64,000 nt of DNA. Source: Cellulosimicrobium composti. Its GTDB lineage: Bacteria; Actinomycetota; Actinomycetes; Actinomycetales; Cellulomonadaceae. The stretch covers positions 123,161-187,160 of the forward strand of contig NZ_WMKA01000003.1 of assembly GCF_009711085.1 (NCBI RefSeq). Direction: 5' to 3'. The translations under genes and the position numbers were made by a program. The notes under the pieces were generated by a model. It saw nothing but the letters and a program-made list of their open reading frames with translations. It did not search any database and was not told where the DNA came from. Shown in pieces: positions 53,178-60,178 of this stretch (position 1 is the first letter of the stretch; every line of letters begins with the position of its first letter).

Positions 53178-53280
53178 GGGGCTCACGCTATCCCGCTGAC
53201 ACCGCTGACGGCCGGGCCGTCCGTCCCGCTCCCCCGTACGGGTGGTGCGCACGGCCGCGCCACGCGCCACGATGGGGACC

Positions 53281-54231
53281 ATGACGTCCCCCGCACCCCG
53301 GACCGCCGCCCCGACCGACGGCGCGGGCGCGCCCGAGCCGCGCGCGCGGGCCCGCGACCTCGTCAAGGTCTACGGCTCGGGCACGACGGCGGTGCGCGCG
53401 CTCGACGGCGTCGACGTCGACTTCGCGCGCGGACGGCTCACCGCGATCATGGGGCCGTCGGGCTCCGGGAAGTCGACGCTCATGCACTGCCTCGCCGGGC
53501 TCGACTCCCCCACCTCGGGGAGCGTCGTCATCGACGGCCAGGAGATCAGCCGCCTCTCGCAGCGCCGCCTCACGGCCCTGCGCCGCACGCGCGTCGGGTT
53601 CGTGTTCCAGGCGTACAACCTCGTGCCGACGCTCACCGCCGCGGAGAACATCACTCTGCCGCTCGACATCGCGCGCGCCCCCGTGGACCGCGCGTGGTTC
53701 GACGAGGTCGTCGACGCCGTGGGCCTGCGCGACCGACTGCACCACCGCCCGGCGGAGCTCTCCGGGGGCCAGCAGCAGCGCGTCGCGTGCGCGCGGGCGC
53801 TCGTGTCGCGGCCGTCGATCGTGTTCGCGGACGAGCCGACGGGCAACCTCGACTCGCGCTCCGCGGGCGAGGTGCTGACGTTCCTGCGCCGGTCCGTCGA
53901 CGAGCTCGACCAGACGGTCGTCATGGTCACGCACGACCCGCGCGCGGCGTCGTACGCGCACCGCGTCGTGTTCCTCGCCGACGGCCGGCTCGCGGGCGAG
54001 CTGCACGACCCGACGCAGCAGGACATCCTCGACGCGCTCGCGCTCGCGGCGGACGACGGACCGCCCGCGGCCGGGACCGTCGCCCCGGACGGTCCGCGTG
54101 CGACACCGGACGGACCCGCGGGGACCCTCGACGGCCCGGCCGCGACCCCGGGCGGTCCGAGCGCGCCGGTCGGGCGCCACGCCGCACCGGTCGACCCGGT
54201 CGACCCGGTCGACCCGGTCGACCCGGCATGA
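53281..54231 (+). CDS. ABC exporter ATP-binding protein (MacB/LolD-type)
   Basis: This 316-residue ATPase is of the MacB/LolD/FtsE-like group. Walker A is GPSGSGKST, the signature is LSGGQQQRVACARAL, Walker B is IVFADEPTGNLD and the switch is VMVTHDP. The C-terminal ~60 residues are a low-complexity tail rich in DGP and VDP, including a 9-bp GGTCGACCC unit repeated four times. The stop overlaps the permease start by 4 bp. It probably powers a mechanotransmission-type exporter. Confidence 0.88.
   Translation: MTSPAPRTAAPTDGAGAPEPRARARDLVKVYGSGTTAVRALDGVDVDFARGRLTAIMGPSGSGKSTLMHCLAGLDSPTSGSVVIDGQEISRLSQRRLTALRRTRVGFVFQAYNLVPTLTAAENITLPLDIARAPVDRAWFDEVVDAVGLRDRLHHRPAELSGGQQQRVACARALVSRPSIVFADEPTGNLDSRSAGEVLTFLRRSVDELDQTVVMVTHDPRAASYAHRVVFLADGRLAGELHDPTQQDILDALALAADDGPPAAGTVAPDGPRATPDGPAGTLDGPAATPGGPSAPVGRHAAPVDPVDPVDPVDPA
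54189..54224 (+). repeat. 9-bp tandem repeat inside the ABC ATPase gene
   Basis: GGTCGACCC occurs four times in a row, encoding VDP repeats. It ends 3 bp before the permease ATG, so its copy number changes the tail length and not the reading frame. Confidence 0.9.
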
Positions 54232-56864
54232 TCCGCGTCGCGCTGCGGGGCGTGCGCGCGCACGTCGTGCGCTTCGTGCTCTCGGTGCTCGCCGTGACGC
54301 TCGGCGTCGCGTTCGTCGTGGGCACGTTCGCGTTCCGCGGCATGCTCTCCTCGACGTTCGAGGACATCATCGCGACCACGCTCACCGCCGACGTCTACGT
54401 GCGCGGGTCGCAGGAGGTCGCCGGGGACGCGACCGGACCGGGCGGCGGGGGCGGCGGGACGGGCTTCACGGGCGACCGCACGCTCGTCCCGGCGGACCTG
54501 ACGGCCGACGTCGAGGAGGTGGACGGCGTCGCGCGCGCCGTCGCGGACGTGTCCGGGCCCGTCGTGCTCGTCGCCGCCGACGGGACCGCCGTCGTCACGA
54601 CGGGACCGCCCAGCACCGCGTTCTCCGTCGACCCGGAGGACCCGAGCCTCACGCTGCTCGACGGCGCGTGGCCGCAGCCGGGCGAGATCGTGCTCGAGCA
54701 GAGCGCGGCGGAGACGGCGGACCTCACGACTGGAGACACGACGACGGTCGTGCTGGGCGGCGAACCGACGCCCGTGACGGTGTCCGGGGTCTTCGGGATC
54801 GAGGCGGCCGCGGCCGGGGCGGTGCTCGTCGGGATCGACGGCGAGACCGCCCGCGAGGTGTACGCACCGGACCAGATGGTGCCCCAGCTCGCGGTGTGGG
54901 CGACGCCGTCGTCCGGGCCCGTCGACGAGGACGCGCTCGCGGAGCGCGTCGGGGCGGTGCTGCCCGCGGGCGCGGAGGCCGTGACCGGCGAGCAGGCGCG
55001 GGCCGAGGCGAGCGAGGCCGTCGAGGAGGTGCTCGGGTTCGTCGAGACGTTCCTGCTCGTGTTCGCCGCGATCGCGCTCTTCGTCGGGGCGTTCATCATC
55101 GCGAACACGTTCGCCATGTCGGTGCGCGAGCGGCTGCGCGAGCTCGCGCTGCTGCGCGCGCTCGGCGCGTCCCCCGGGCAGGTGTTCGCGTCGGTGCTCG
55201 TGCAGGCGCTCGTCGTCGGGCTCGTGGGAGGGGGCCTCGGCGTCCTCGCCGGCGCGGGGCTCGTGCGCGTCATCCGGTGGGGTCTCGCGCTCGCCGGGAT
55301 GGAGTTCTCGGGCCGCGTGCCGCTCGGCGCGCCGCAGGCCCTGGCGGCCGTCGCGCTCGGCGCGGTCGTCAGCGTGCTCGCGGCCGTCCTGCCCGCGCGG
55401 CGCGCCGCCGCGATCCCGCCCGTCCAGGCGATGCGCGACGACGTCGCGCCCGACCGCGGGACAGGCCTGCGGGCCGTGGGCGGGACCGTCCTCGTCGCGG
55501 CGGGCGCCGGGACCCTCTGGCTCGCCGCGTACCTCGGCGCGTCCGTGGCCGACGCCCCGACCGGCTGGGCGTGGGTCGACGACCTCAGCCCGCGCGTGCT
55601 CCTCGGCGTCGGCGCGGGGCTCGTCCTCGTGGGCGTGCTCGTCGGGTCCCCCGCGGTCGCGCGCGGCGTCCTCGCGGTGCTCGCGTGGCCGCTCGTCGTC
55701 GCGCTGCGCCCCCTCGGCCGCCTCGCGCGCGGCAACGTCACGCGCAACCCGCGCCGCACCGCGAGCACCGCGGGCGCCCTCCTCATCGGCATGGCGCTCG
55801 TGTCCGTGACGGGCGTCATCGCGGCCTCGACGCAGGCGTCGGTGCGGGGCATCGTCGAGAACGAGGTGCGGGCCGACCTCGTGGTCGACTCCGCGACGCT
55901 CGTGGTGCCCGAGGGCGCGGTCGAGGCCGTGACCGCCACGCCGGGCGTCGCGGTCGTCGACACCGTGCGGCTCGGGCTCGCGCCGGTCGCGACGGTGGAC
56001 GGCGCCGGGGACGCGGGCGAGGCGCGCGGCACCGACGTCGCGGGCGTCCCCGCCGGGTTCTTCGACACCGCGCTCGACCCCGTGGCGCTCGCCGGGGACC
56101 CGACGTCGACGCTCGAGGACGGGGACGTGGTCGTGCACCGGCGCACCGCGCGCGAGCGCGGCTGGGAGGTGGGCGACTCCGTGCGGCTCGGCGAGGGCGG
56201 CGCCGCCGTCGAGGTGCGCCTGGGCGCGGTGATCGACAGCCAGCTCGTCGGGACGGGGATCCTCGTGCGCGACGACGTGTTCGACGCCGTCGTGCCGGCC
56301 GCGCAGGCGAGCGTGCGGATCGTCTACGTGTCCGCTGCGGACGGCGCGACCACCGCCGACGTGGAGGACGTGCGCGCGTCCCTGACGACCGCCGTCGAGC
56401 CGTTCCTCGTCGTGACGGTGCTCGACCGCGAGGACACGGCGTCGGCGTTCGCCGACCAGGTGAACCAGGTGCTCGTCATCCTGTACGCGCTGCTCGCGCT
56501 GTCGATCGTCATCGCGCTGCTCGGCATCGTCAACACGCTCGCGCTGTCGATCATCGAGCGCACGCGCGAAATCGGCCTGCTGCGCGCCGTCGGGCTCGGG
56601 CGGCTCCAGCTCGCCGGGGTCATCGCGATCGAGTCCGTGCTCACCGCGGTCTACGGGACGGTCCTCGGCGTGGCGACGGGCATCGGGATCGGCGCCGCCC
56701 TGCCGGGCGTCCTCGCCGACGAGGGGCTGAGCACGCTCGCCGTGCCGTGGGGGCAGGTGCTCGCGATCCTCGGGGTCGCCGTCGTCATCGGCCTCGTCGC
56801 GAGCGTCTGGCCGGCGATCCGCGCCGCCCGCCTACCGGTCCTCGAGGCGGTCACCGTCGAGTGA
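54228..56864 (+). CDS. ABC transporter permease (MacB/FtsX type)
   Basis: This 878-residue permease has two FtsX-like units. The N-terminal helix (FVLSVLAVTLGVAFVVGTFAF) is followed by an extracellular MacB-PCD domain (about residues 45-270) and three helices (about 275-390). The second half repeats this: an extracytoplasmic domain (about 540-740) and three helices at the end (VLVILYALLALSIVIALLGIVNTLALSIIERTREIGLLRAVGLG). The ATG overlaps the ATPase stop. Such pairs export peptides, lipids or drugs; the local substrate is unknown. A transcription regulator is not adjacent. Confidence 0.88.
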   Translation: MIRVALRGVRAHVVRFVLSVLAVTLGVAFVVGTFAFRGMLSSTFEDIIATTLTADVYVRGSQEVAGDATGPGGGGGGTGFTGDRTLVPADLTADVEEVDGVARAVADVSGPVVLVAADGTAVVTTGPPSTAFSVDPEDPSLTLLDGAWPQPGEIVLEQSAAETADLTTGDTTTVVLGGEPTPVTVSGVFGIEAAAAGAVLVGIDGETAREVYAPDQMVPQLAVWATPSSGPVDEDALAERVGAVLPAGAEAVTGEQARAEASEAVEEVLGFVETFLLVFAAIALFVGAFIIANTFAMSVRERLRELALLRALGASPGQVFASVLVQALVVGLVGGGLGVLAGAGLVRVIRWGLALAGMEFSGRVPLGAPQALAAVALGAVVSVLAAVLPARRAAAIPPVQAMRDDVAPDRGTGLRAVGGTVLVAAGAGTLWLAAYLGASVADAPTGWAWVDDLSPRVLLGVGAGLVLVGVLVGSPAVARGVLAVLAWPLVVALRPLGRLARGNVTRNPRRTASTAGALLIGMALVSVTGVIAASTQASVRGIVENEVRADLVVDSATLVVPEGAVEAVTATPGVAVVDTVRLGLAPVATVDGAGDAGEARGTDVAGVPAGFFDTALDPVALAGDPTSTLEDGDVVVHRRTARERGWEVGDSVRLGEGGAAVEVRLGAVIDSQLVGTGILVRDDVFDAVVPAAQASVRIVYVSAADGATTADVEDVRASLTTAVEPFLVVTVLDREDTASAFADQVNQVLVILYALLALSIVIALLGIVNTLALSIIERTREIGLLRAVGLGRLQLAGVIAIESVLTAVYGTVLGVATGIGIGAALPGVLADEGLSTLAVPWGQVLAILGVAVVIGLVASVWPAIRAARLPVLEAVTVE

Positions 56865-56882
56865 CCGCCCCGGCGTCGAGCG

Positions 56883-58199
56883 TCACGGCGTGAGCGCGGG
56901 CGCGGGCTCCGGGGCCGGGATGCGGTAGCGGCGCAGCGGGGCGTTGCGCCACGCGACGAGCCCGACGACGGCGCTCGCCGCGAGCCCGCCCACGACGAGC
57001 GCGACCGGCGCGGACGTGAGCGACGCGAGCACGCCGCCCCGGAAGTTCCCGACCTCCGGGCCGGCGACGCCCACGACGTGCTCGACCGAGGAGACGCGGC
57101 CGCGGAACTCGTCGGGCGTCTCGAGCTGCACGAGCGCGCCGCGCGTCACGACGGACACCGTGTCCGCGGCGCCCGCGACGGCCAGGCACACGAGCGCGAG
57201 CCACAGCGACCCCGCGAGCCCGAAGCCCGCCAGGGCGACGCCCCACGTGGCCGCCGCGGCGAGCTGCAGGGCGCCCGACCGCGTCGCGCGCGTCACCGCG
57301 CCCGAGACGAGGCCCGCCCCGATGCCGCCCACCGCGACGGCCGAGAGGAACAGGCCCAGGGTGCGCGGGTCGCCGTCGAAGCGGACCTCGTTGACGAGCG
57401 GGAAGAGCGAGACGGGCATCGCGAGCACCGTCGCCGCGACGTCGGTCGCGAAGGAGCCGCGCAGCGTCGGCCGGCGCCACACGATCGACCACCCGCCCGC
57501 TGCGGCCCGACGGCGCGGCGCGGCTCCCCCGGCCGGCGCGCCGTCGTCGTCGGGCGTGGCGGGGGCTGCCTGGCGCGCCGCGGCACCGGGACCGGCGGGC
57601 AGCGGGGGCAGCGGAGGCAGGCGCACGAGGCCGAGGAGCGCGACGGTCGCCGCCGCGGCCTGCACCCCGTACGCGACGGGCAGGTCCCAGCGCGCGAGCA
57701 CGAGTCCCGCGACCGCGGGGCCGACGAGCATCGCGACCTGGAACGCGAGGTTCTGCAGCGCGAGCCCTGCCGCGACCTGGTCGGGCGGCAGGAGGCGCGG
57801 CGGGACCGTCCGGCGGGCCGGCGACCCGAGCGCGTTGCACGCCGCGCCGAGGCTCACGAGCCCGAGGAGCACCCACACCGAGCGGTTGCCCGCGGCGGCC
57901 TGCGCGACGAGGCCGAGCGCGGCGAGCACCTGGCCCGCGGCGGCGAGGCGCATGATCGTGCGGCGGTCGTGGACGTCGGCGAGGTGACCGCCGACGAGGC
58001 CGAGCGTGAGCAGCGGGACCGCGCTGGCCAGGCCGATCGTGCCCGTCCACACGGGGCTGCGCGTGAGCTCCCACACCTGGAGCAGCACGGCGACCGTCGC
58101 GACCTGGAACCCGAGGCCGCCGACGGCCGAGCCCGCCCAGAGGTCGCGGTAGGCGCGGCTCGCCCGCAGGGGCCGCAGGTCGAGCACGTGGTGGCGCAC
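56883..58199 (-). CDS. MFS transporter
   Basis: The 438-residue protein has about 12 hydrophobic helices and the MFS loop 2-3 motif GGHLADVHDRRTIMRLAA. A central cytoplasmic loop of about 40 residues (about 195-240) is Ala/Pro/Arg-rich. It resembles the EntS/macrolide-efflux-type group. Its GTG start lies 1 bp after the MarR stop, so both genes share a transcript under the CTGTTATAACAG operator. The drug or metabolite is unknown. Confidence 0.87.
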   Translation of the reverse strand: MRHHVLDLRPLRASRAYRDLWAGSAVGGLGFQVATVAVLLQVWELTRSPVWTGTIGLASAVPLLTLGLVGGHLADVHDRRTIMRLAAAGQVLAALGLVAQAAAGNRSVWVLLGLVSLGAACNALGSPARRTVPPRLLPPDQVAAGLALQNLAFQVAMLVGPAVAGLVLARWDLPVAYGVQAAAATVALLGLVRLPPLPPLPAGPGAAARQAAPATPDDDGAPAGGAAPRRRAAAGGWSIVWRRPTLRGSFATDVAATVLAMPVSLFPLVNEVRFDGDPRTLGLFLSAVAVGGIGAGLVSGAVTRATRSGALQLAAAATWGVALAGFGLAGSLWLALVCLAVAGAADTVSVVTRGALVQLETPDEFRGRVSSVEHVVGVAGPEVGNFRGGVLASLTSAPVALVVGGLAASAVVGLVAWRNAPLRRYRIPAPEPAPALTP

Positions 58200-58200
58200 G

Positions 58201-58707
58201 TCAGCGGTCCTCCGGTCGGGGGTAGCCCGCGGCGTCGAGACGCGCGGCGAGGCGCTCGCGCAGCGACCGGCGCTCGAGCACGCGCTCGAGCTCCGCGACG
58301 ACGGCGCTCAGCGCGTGCGGGAGCTCGTCGTCGATCTCGGCGACGGACTCCTCGGTCGCGCGCCACTCGGCCTCGAGGAGCGGGACCAGCTCCCGCGCGC
58401 GCTCGGTGAGCGCCACGCGGCGCGTGCGCGCGTCCTCGCCCGGCGCCGTCTCGACGAGACCCTCGCGCCGCATCGCGGTGACCGTCTGGCTCATGGCCGA
58501 GTGGGTGCGGCCGAGCGACGCCGCGAGGTCGCGGATCGTCAGCGGCCCGGTGTGCGCGAGGCGGATCAGCGGGTAGACGAAGCGCGGTCGCACGCCCTCC
58601 ACGCCACGGTCCGTGTAGACGGTCGCGATCTCGTCGTCGAGGCGGCGCAGGAGCGCGTGCAACGCGTCCCAGCGGCCGGGGACGGTGGTCGGGTCGATCG
58701 ATGCCAC
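58201..58707 (-). CDS. MarR-family repressor of the MFS operon
   Basis: This 168-residue MarR protein has the winged helix LTIRDLAASLGRTHSAMSQTVTAMRREGLVETAPGEDARTRRVALTERA. The GTG start at 58707 is preceded by TATAAC 6 nt upstream, so the transcript should be leaderless. The -10 is inside the palindrome CTGTTATAACAG (58712-58723), the classic layout for autorepression. The MFS gene follows immediately. The ligand is probably the efflux substrate. Confidence 0.86.
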   Translation of the reverse strand: MASIDPTTVPGRWDALHALLRRLDDEIATVYTDRGVEGVRPRFVYPLIRLAHTGPLTIRDLAASLGRTHSAMSQTVTAMRREGLVETAPGEDARTRRVALTERARELVPLLEAEWRATEESVAEIDDELPHALSAVVAELERVLERRSLRERLAARLDAAGYPRPEDR

Positions 58708-58711
58708 AGCA

Positions 58712-58723
58712 CTGTTATAACAG
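58712..58723. promoter_or_regulatory. MarR operator overlapping the -10 box
   Basis: CTGTTATAACAG is a perfect 12-bp palindrome containing the -10 element TATAAC of the MarR-MFS transcript (minus strand). Confidence 0.75.
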
Positions 58724-58866
58724 CACTCACACGATTGCGGAAGCCACGCCGCCCACCGCGCCGCCTTCCGCACGGCGGCCTCGCCGACGTGACGACCGGC
58801 CACGGCGGACACCCGCCCGCCCGGAGTGCGCGGCCTGGCGGGCATCCGGACTAGGTTGCTCGGCTA

Positions 58867-58889
58867 ACTAGGTAGCCGTACTGTCTAGT
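58867..58889. promoter_or_regulatory. PadR operator and leaderless promoter
   Basis: ACTAG (58867-58871) and CTAGT (58885-58889) are inverted copies. TACTGT (58879-58884) ends 6 nt before the PadR ATG and is its likely -10. Confidence 0.5.
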
Positions 58890-58890
58890 C

Positions 58891-59370
58891 ATGCGTTTCG
58901 ACGAGCGTCTCGACCGCGAGCTCCTGCGCGGCGTCCTGCCGCTGTGCGTGCTCGCCGTGGTCGCGACCGACGGACCCACGTACGGCTACGCGATCACGCG
59001 CTCGCTCGCCGACGCCGGGCTCGGCACCGTGAAGGGCGGCACGCTCTACCCGCTGCTGCAACGGCTGGAGGACGACGGGCTCGTCACGACCTCCTGGCGC
59101 GAGGGCGACCGCGGACCGAGCCGCCGCTACTACGCCGTCACGGACGAGGGCCGCGTCGCCCTCGCGGACGCGGCCGCGCGCTGGGACGCCGTGACGGGTG
59201 CGGCGGGCACGCTCCTCGCGGGCTCGGCCGCACCCCCGCACGGCGACGCCGTCGTGCCTCCACGCGGGGACGCACCGCACGGCGGCGCCCCAGAGCACCC
59301 GCCCGGCGACCCGGAGGCCTCCGCCGACGCCGCCCACCCTGCCACCACCCCGGGAAGGACCCTCCGATGA
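58891..59370 (+). CDS. PadR-family transcriptional regulator
   Basis: The 159-residue regulator has the PadR winged helix (LRGVLPLCVLAVVATDGPTYGYAITRSLADAGLGTVKGGTLYPLLQRLEDDGLVTTSWREGDRGPSRRYYAVTDEG). A proline-rich C-terminal tail of about 55 residues replaces the usual dimerising helix. Its stop overlaps the start of the HAAS-domain membrane gene. PadR-HAAS pairs are common, but their signal is unknown. Transcription is probably leaderless. Confidence 0.85.
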   Translation: MRFDERLDRELLRGVLPLCVLAVVATDGPTYGYAITRSLADAGLGTVKGGTLYPLLQRLEDDGLVTTSWREGDRGPSRRYYAVTDEGRVALADAAARWDAVTGAAGTLLAGSAAPPHGDAVVPPRGDAPHGGAPEHPPGDPEASADAAHPATTPGRTLR

Positions 59371-60104
59371 GCGACACGAGCCGCTACACGATCGAGCGCC
59401 GCCACGCGCCGCACGTCGACCCGCGCTGGGCCGAGGCCCTGCTCCTGGAGCTGCGCCTCCAGGGCGTCGCGGGCGCGCGCATCGGCGCCGTGCTCGCGGA
59501 GGTGGACGCCCACGTCGTCGACTCGGGCGAGACCGCGCAGGAGGCGTTCGGCGACCCCGTCGCCTACGCGCGCTCGCTCGACCTGCCGGAGGACCCCGCG
59601 CAGTCGAGCTCGTCGATCGGGCGGACCGTCGCCGCCTCGGCCGTGCAGACCGTCGGGATGCTCGGCACCCTGTGGTCGCTGCGGCCCGCGCTCGACGGGT
59701 CCCCGCTCGTGCTCCCGGCCGGGATGCTGCTCGTCCTCGCCGCCGCGATCGCGGGCTTCGTCGGCCTGTGGCGTGCCGGCGACCAGGTGCTGCGCGCCGC
59801 GCTCGCGCACCCCGTGCTCACCGTCGTCGCGAACATGGTCGTGACGGCCGCGCTCGTCGGCCTCGCGGTCACGCTGCGCGAGCCGGTGGCGACCCTGCCC
59901 GCGGTCCCGGTCCTCGCCGGGGCTGCGCTCGCGCTCGTCGTCGGGACCGTCTGGAACCTGCGCCAGCAGGGCACCGGGGACCCCGTCGTCGACCCGCTCG
60001 ACGACGCACCGGAGCAGCGCACCGACCGGACCGGGCGGTGGGGAGCGCTGCTCCTGCCCGTCGTGACGGTCGTCCTCGGGACGATCACAGCCCTAGCCCG
60101 CTGA
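59367..60104 (+). CDS. HAAS-domain membrane protein
   Basis: The 245-residue protein has an N-terminal HAAS-type helical domain (about residues 18-75: WAEALLLELRLQGVAGARIGAVLAEVDAHVVDSGETAQEAFGDPVAYARSLDLP). Six hydrophobic helices follow (VQTVGMLGTLW..., LLVLAAAIAGFVGLW, LTVVANMVVTAALVGLAVTL, AVPVLAGAALALVVGTV and the C-terminal LLLPVVTVVLGTITALA). It overlaps the PadR gene by 4 bp. HAAS proteins are typically partnered with PadR regulators and may relay a membrane signal. Confidence 0.82.
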   Translation: MSDTSRYTIERRHAPHVDPRWAEALLLELRLQGVAGARIGAVLAEVDAHVVDSGETAQEAFGDPVAYARSLDLPEDPAQSSSSIGRTVAASAVQTVGMLGTLWSLRPALDGSPLVLPAGMLLVLAAAIAGFVGLWRAGDQVLRAALAHPVLTVVANMVVTAALVGLAVTLREPVATLPAVPVLAGAALALVVGTVWNLRQQGTGDPVVDPLDDAPEQRTDRTGRWGALLLPVVTVVLGTITALAR

Positions 60105-60111
60105 ACCCACC

Positions 60112-60173
60112 CGCCGAACATGCGGTTTTGGCGCGTCCGGACCGCCGGACGCGCCACGACCGCATGTTCGGCG
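60112..60173. terminator. Double hairpin between convergent genes (family copy 3)
   Basis: CGCCGAACATGCGGT (60112-60126) and ACCGCATGTTCGGCG (60159-60173) pair perfectly. An inner stem GGCGCGTCCGG/CCGGACGCGCC (60130-60140, 60145-60155) makes a longer cruciform. It lies between the stops of the HAAS gene (60104) and topA (60179). Confidence 0.8.
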
Positions 60174-60178
60174 TGGGG

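Noticed and set aside
52287..54227. Long plus-strand frame opposite the Gfo/Idh/MocA gene and running into the ABC permease frame
   Set aside because: It is an antisense extension. The permease begins at 54228 with an ATG overlapping the ATPase stop.
53993..54231. Possible frameshift or gene fusion at the ABC ATPase-permease junction
   Set aside because: The ATPase stop and permease start overlap cleanly as ATGA, and both reading frames are intact.
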